DNA from: an uncultured Clostridia bacterium
Lineage (GTDB): Bacteria > Bacillota > Clostridia > Christensenellales > UBA1242
Length of the DNA stretch: 7,769 nucleotides
Assembly (NCBI GenBank): GCA_944380695.1
Contig: CALWII010000070.1
Span: 1-7,769 of the forward strand
Direction: 5' to 3'
Shown here: positions 6,665 through 7,769 of the stretch, piece after piece
Layout: every line of letters begins with the position of its first letter
Numbering within the stretch: the stretch's first letter is position 1
Notes under the pieces: generated by a model
Databases searched by the model: none
Told to the model about the DNA's origin: nothing
Seen by the model: only the letters and a program-made list of their open reading frames with translations
Position numbers and translations under genes: made by a program

Positions 6665-7769
6665 ATGAAGAAATTAAATTATTTTAGTTTAAAATCACTA
6701 GTATTTCCGCTTTTGTGTGTTGGCTTATGCCTTCTAGTTTTTTTGTCTTCAATGCCAGCAAGCAGTTTGCACGCCGCAAGCACTTATGCTTATTCAACCA
6801 GCATAAATGTCGTTGCACAAAATTATGATGGAGATGAGATAATTGTTGGCAACACAACTTCGACCCTAAAATACAACAATGAAACAACCGATGATTACAC
6901 AATCAAAACCGTTAATTGGTCGGAATTAAGAAATTTTGTTATTTCCTATGATACGAGTTTATTACCTTCAAACGCAGAAAGTTATACTTATGCCTACACT
7001 GTATCTTGGACACCGAACATCATATCAAATAACATAGCCGATTTTTCAGGTGCAGAAACAATCACCAGCAATATTGTTAGAGAAACTGTAAAAAATAAAA
7101 CCGATGTGCAAACAAGCATAATTTTTACAATAGATAATATCGCTTTAAGCCAAGAAAAATACTACACCGCATCCAATTTGCTAGTAAATCAACAAAATAA
7201 TAGTTACAGTCTTCACGGTGGTTGGGGCTTATACATTTTCTCTTTTGAATACAACGGAACAAGCACAAGCGTAGTTTTCCAAGTTTTACCTACAGATATT
7301 TCGGCTCTTGCAAAACCAGAAATTATTATAGATGAGATTTCATCAAACTACAATATGAAAAGTGCTTATGTGTTCTCTTTGCCAGAAGAATATAAGTTTG
7401 TAAATCGTGACTTGATAACTTGGTCAATTAAAGGAACGGGACGAGATGGTTTGACCTATGTGTTAACTCCAAGCGATGTAGAAGATGCTGAACTCGAACA
7501 CCCTATTTTTAACACTAATGCATATTACAGAAACGGAATAAGTTTTACTTTCGACACAGAAATTGAAGGTTCGTGGACAGCTGTATGTGAAATTTATCAG
7601 ACCGCTGATGGTGCCTCTCCAAAATACACTGTAACAAGCTCAACAGTTTCTACAACGGAAGGAATGCCACCTCTCACAATCGTATGGATAGTAGTAGGTT
7701 CTGCCGTAGCGGCTGCTATAATAGTCGCCGTTGTTATAGGATTAAGCGTTAAAAAAGAGCGTGTGTATT
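6665..7769 (+). CDS. Secreted or membrane-anchored surface protein, unrecognised (3' end missing)
   Basis: The frame is open from the ATG at 6665 to the window edge, giving 368 complete codons with no stop, so the gene is partial. Seen: a signal peptide (lysines at 2-3, hydrophobic core about 12-27, small residues and a likely cleavage near 37-38, LHAAS). Next is an extracellular region of about 295 residues rich in Ser, Thr, Asn and Tyr, with alternating strand-like segments and tryptophans (for example VSWTP, LITWSIKG, SWTAVCEI). A transmembrane helix near 337-360 (IVWIVVGSAVAAAIIVAVVI) follows, then KKER as a stop-transfer signal. This predicts the bulk outside the cell and a tail in the cytoplasm. 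The ectodomain looks beta-rich, perhaps Ig-like, but I recognise no family and assign no function. There is a good Shine-Dalgarno site and an extended -10 promoter. It diverges from the GlmU-like operon and is probably functionally unrelated to it. Confidence 0.88.
   Translation, partial: MKKLNYFSLKSLVFPLLCVGLCLLVFLSSMPASSLHAASTYAYSTSINVVAQNYDGDEIIVGNTTSTLKYNNETTDDYTIKTVNWSELRNFVISYDTSLLPSNAESYTYAYTVSWTPNIISNNIADFSGAETITSNIVRETVKNKTDVQTSIIFTIDNIALSQEKYYTASNLLVNQQNNSYSLHGGWGLYIFSFEYNGTSTSVVFQVLPTDISALAKPEIIIDEISSNYNMKSAYVFSLPEEYKFVNRDLITWSIKGTGRDGLTYVLTPSDVEDAELEHPIFNTNAYYRNGISFTFDTEIEGSWTAVCEIYQTADGASPKYTVTSSTVSTTEGMPPLTIVWIVVGSAVAAAIIVAVVIGLSVKKERVY

Noticed and set aside
6645..6668. Seven-codon mini-ORF (ATG at 6645, TGA overlapping the ATG at 6665)
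   Set aside because: The ATGA overlap looks like translational coupling, but there is no ribosome-binding site before it, and its own codons contain the Shine-Dalgarno site of the surface-protein gene. Chance is the simpler explanation.
6684..6902. Minus-strand open frame of 72 codons
   Set aside because: It lies wholly inside the plus-strand surface-protein gene, which has a signal peptide, a membrane helix and a good ribosome-binding site. The frame's product is rich in Cys and His without pattern.

Overview
This AT-rich window looks chromosomal and comes from a low-GC Gram-positive (Firmicutes-type) bacterium. An uncultured gut-type member of the Clostridia is my best guess, with low confidence. 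The reasons are the gene order (GlmU-like, pth, mfd, then a PpiC/PrsA-type lipoprotein), which follows the classic Firmicutes glmU-prs-pth-mfd neighbourhood, together with a lipoprotein foldase and Gram-positive style Shine-Dalgarno sites. TGA is used as a stop by three genes, so the genetic code is standard. I see no phage, insertion sequence, CRISPR array, tRNA or rRNA.

Layout from left to right. Positions 1-31 hold a hairpin that probably terminates the first minus-strand gene. From 74 to 6433 there are four genes on the minus strand, transcribed right to left: a GlmU-like protein (5675-6433), pth (5178-5678, overlapping the previous gene by ATGA), mfd (1990-5118), and a parvulin-type lipoprotein (74-1873) that has its own good promoter. 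From 6434 to 6664 there is a divergent promoter region. From 6665 to the right edge a plus-strand gene, cut by the window end, encodes a secreted or membrane-anchored surface protein that I do not recognise.

How the genes fit together: Pth recycles peptidyl-tRNA that drops off ribosomes, Mfd removes stalled RNA polymerase and recruits nucleotide excision repair, and the lipoprotein probably folds exported proteins outside the membrane. These are housekeeping jobs. The surprising member is the first gene. It occupies the glmU position and is recognisably GlmU-derived, but the nucleotide-binding loop has been removed and the acetyltransferase half is missing, and prs is absent from the cluster. 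Its best promoter places the transcription start exactly on the A of its ATG, so it may be translated from a leaderless mRNA. mfd also lacks a Shine-Dalgarno site and has the same ten-base sequence just upstream. No wholly new system is evident. The degenerate GlmU-like protein and its leaderless start are the items most worth a second look.
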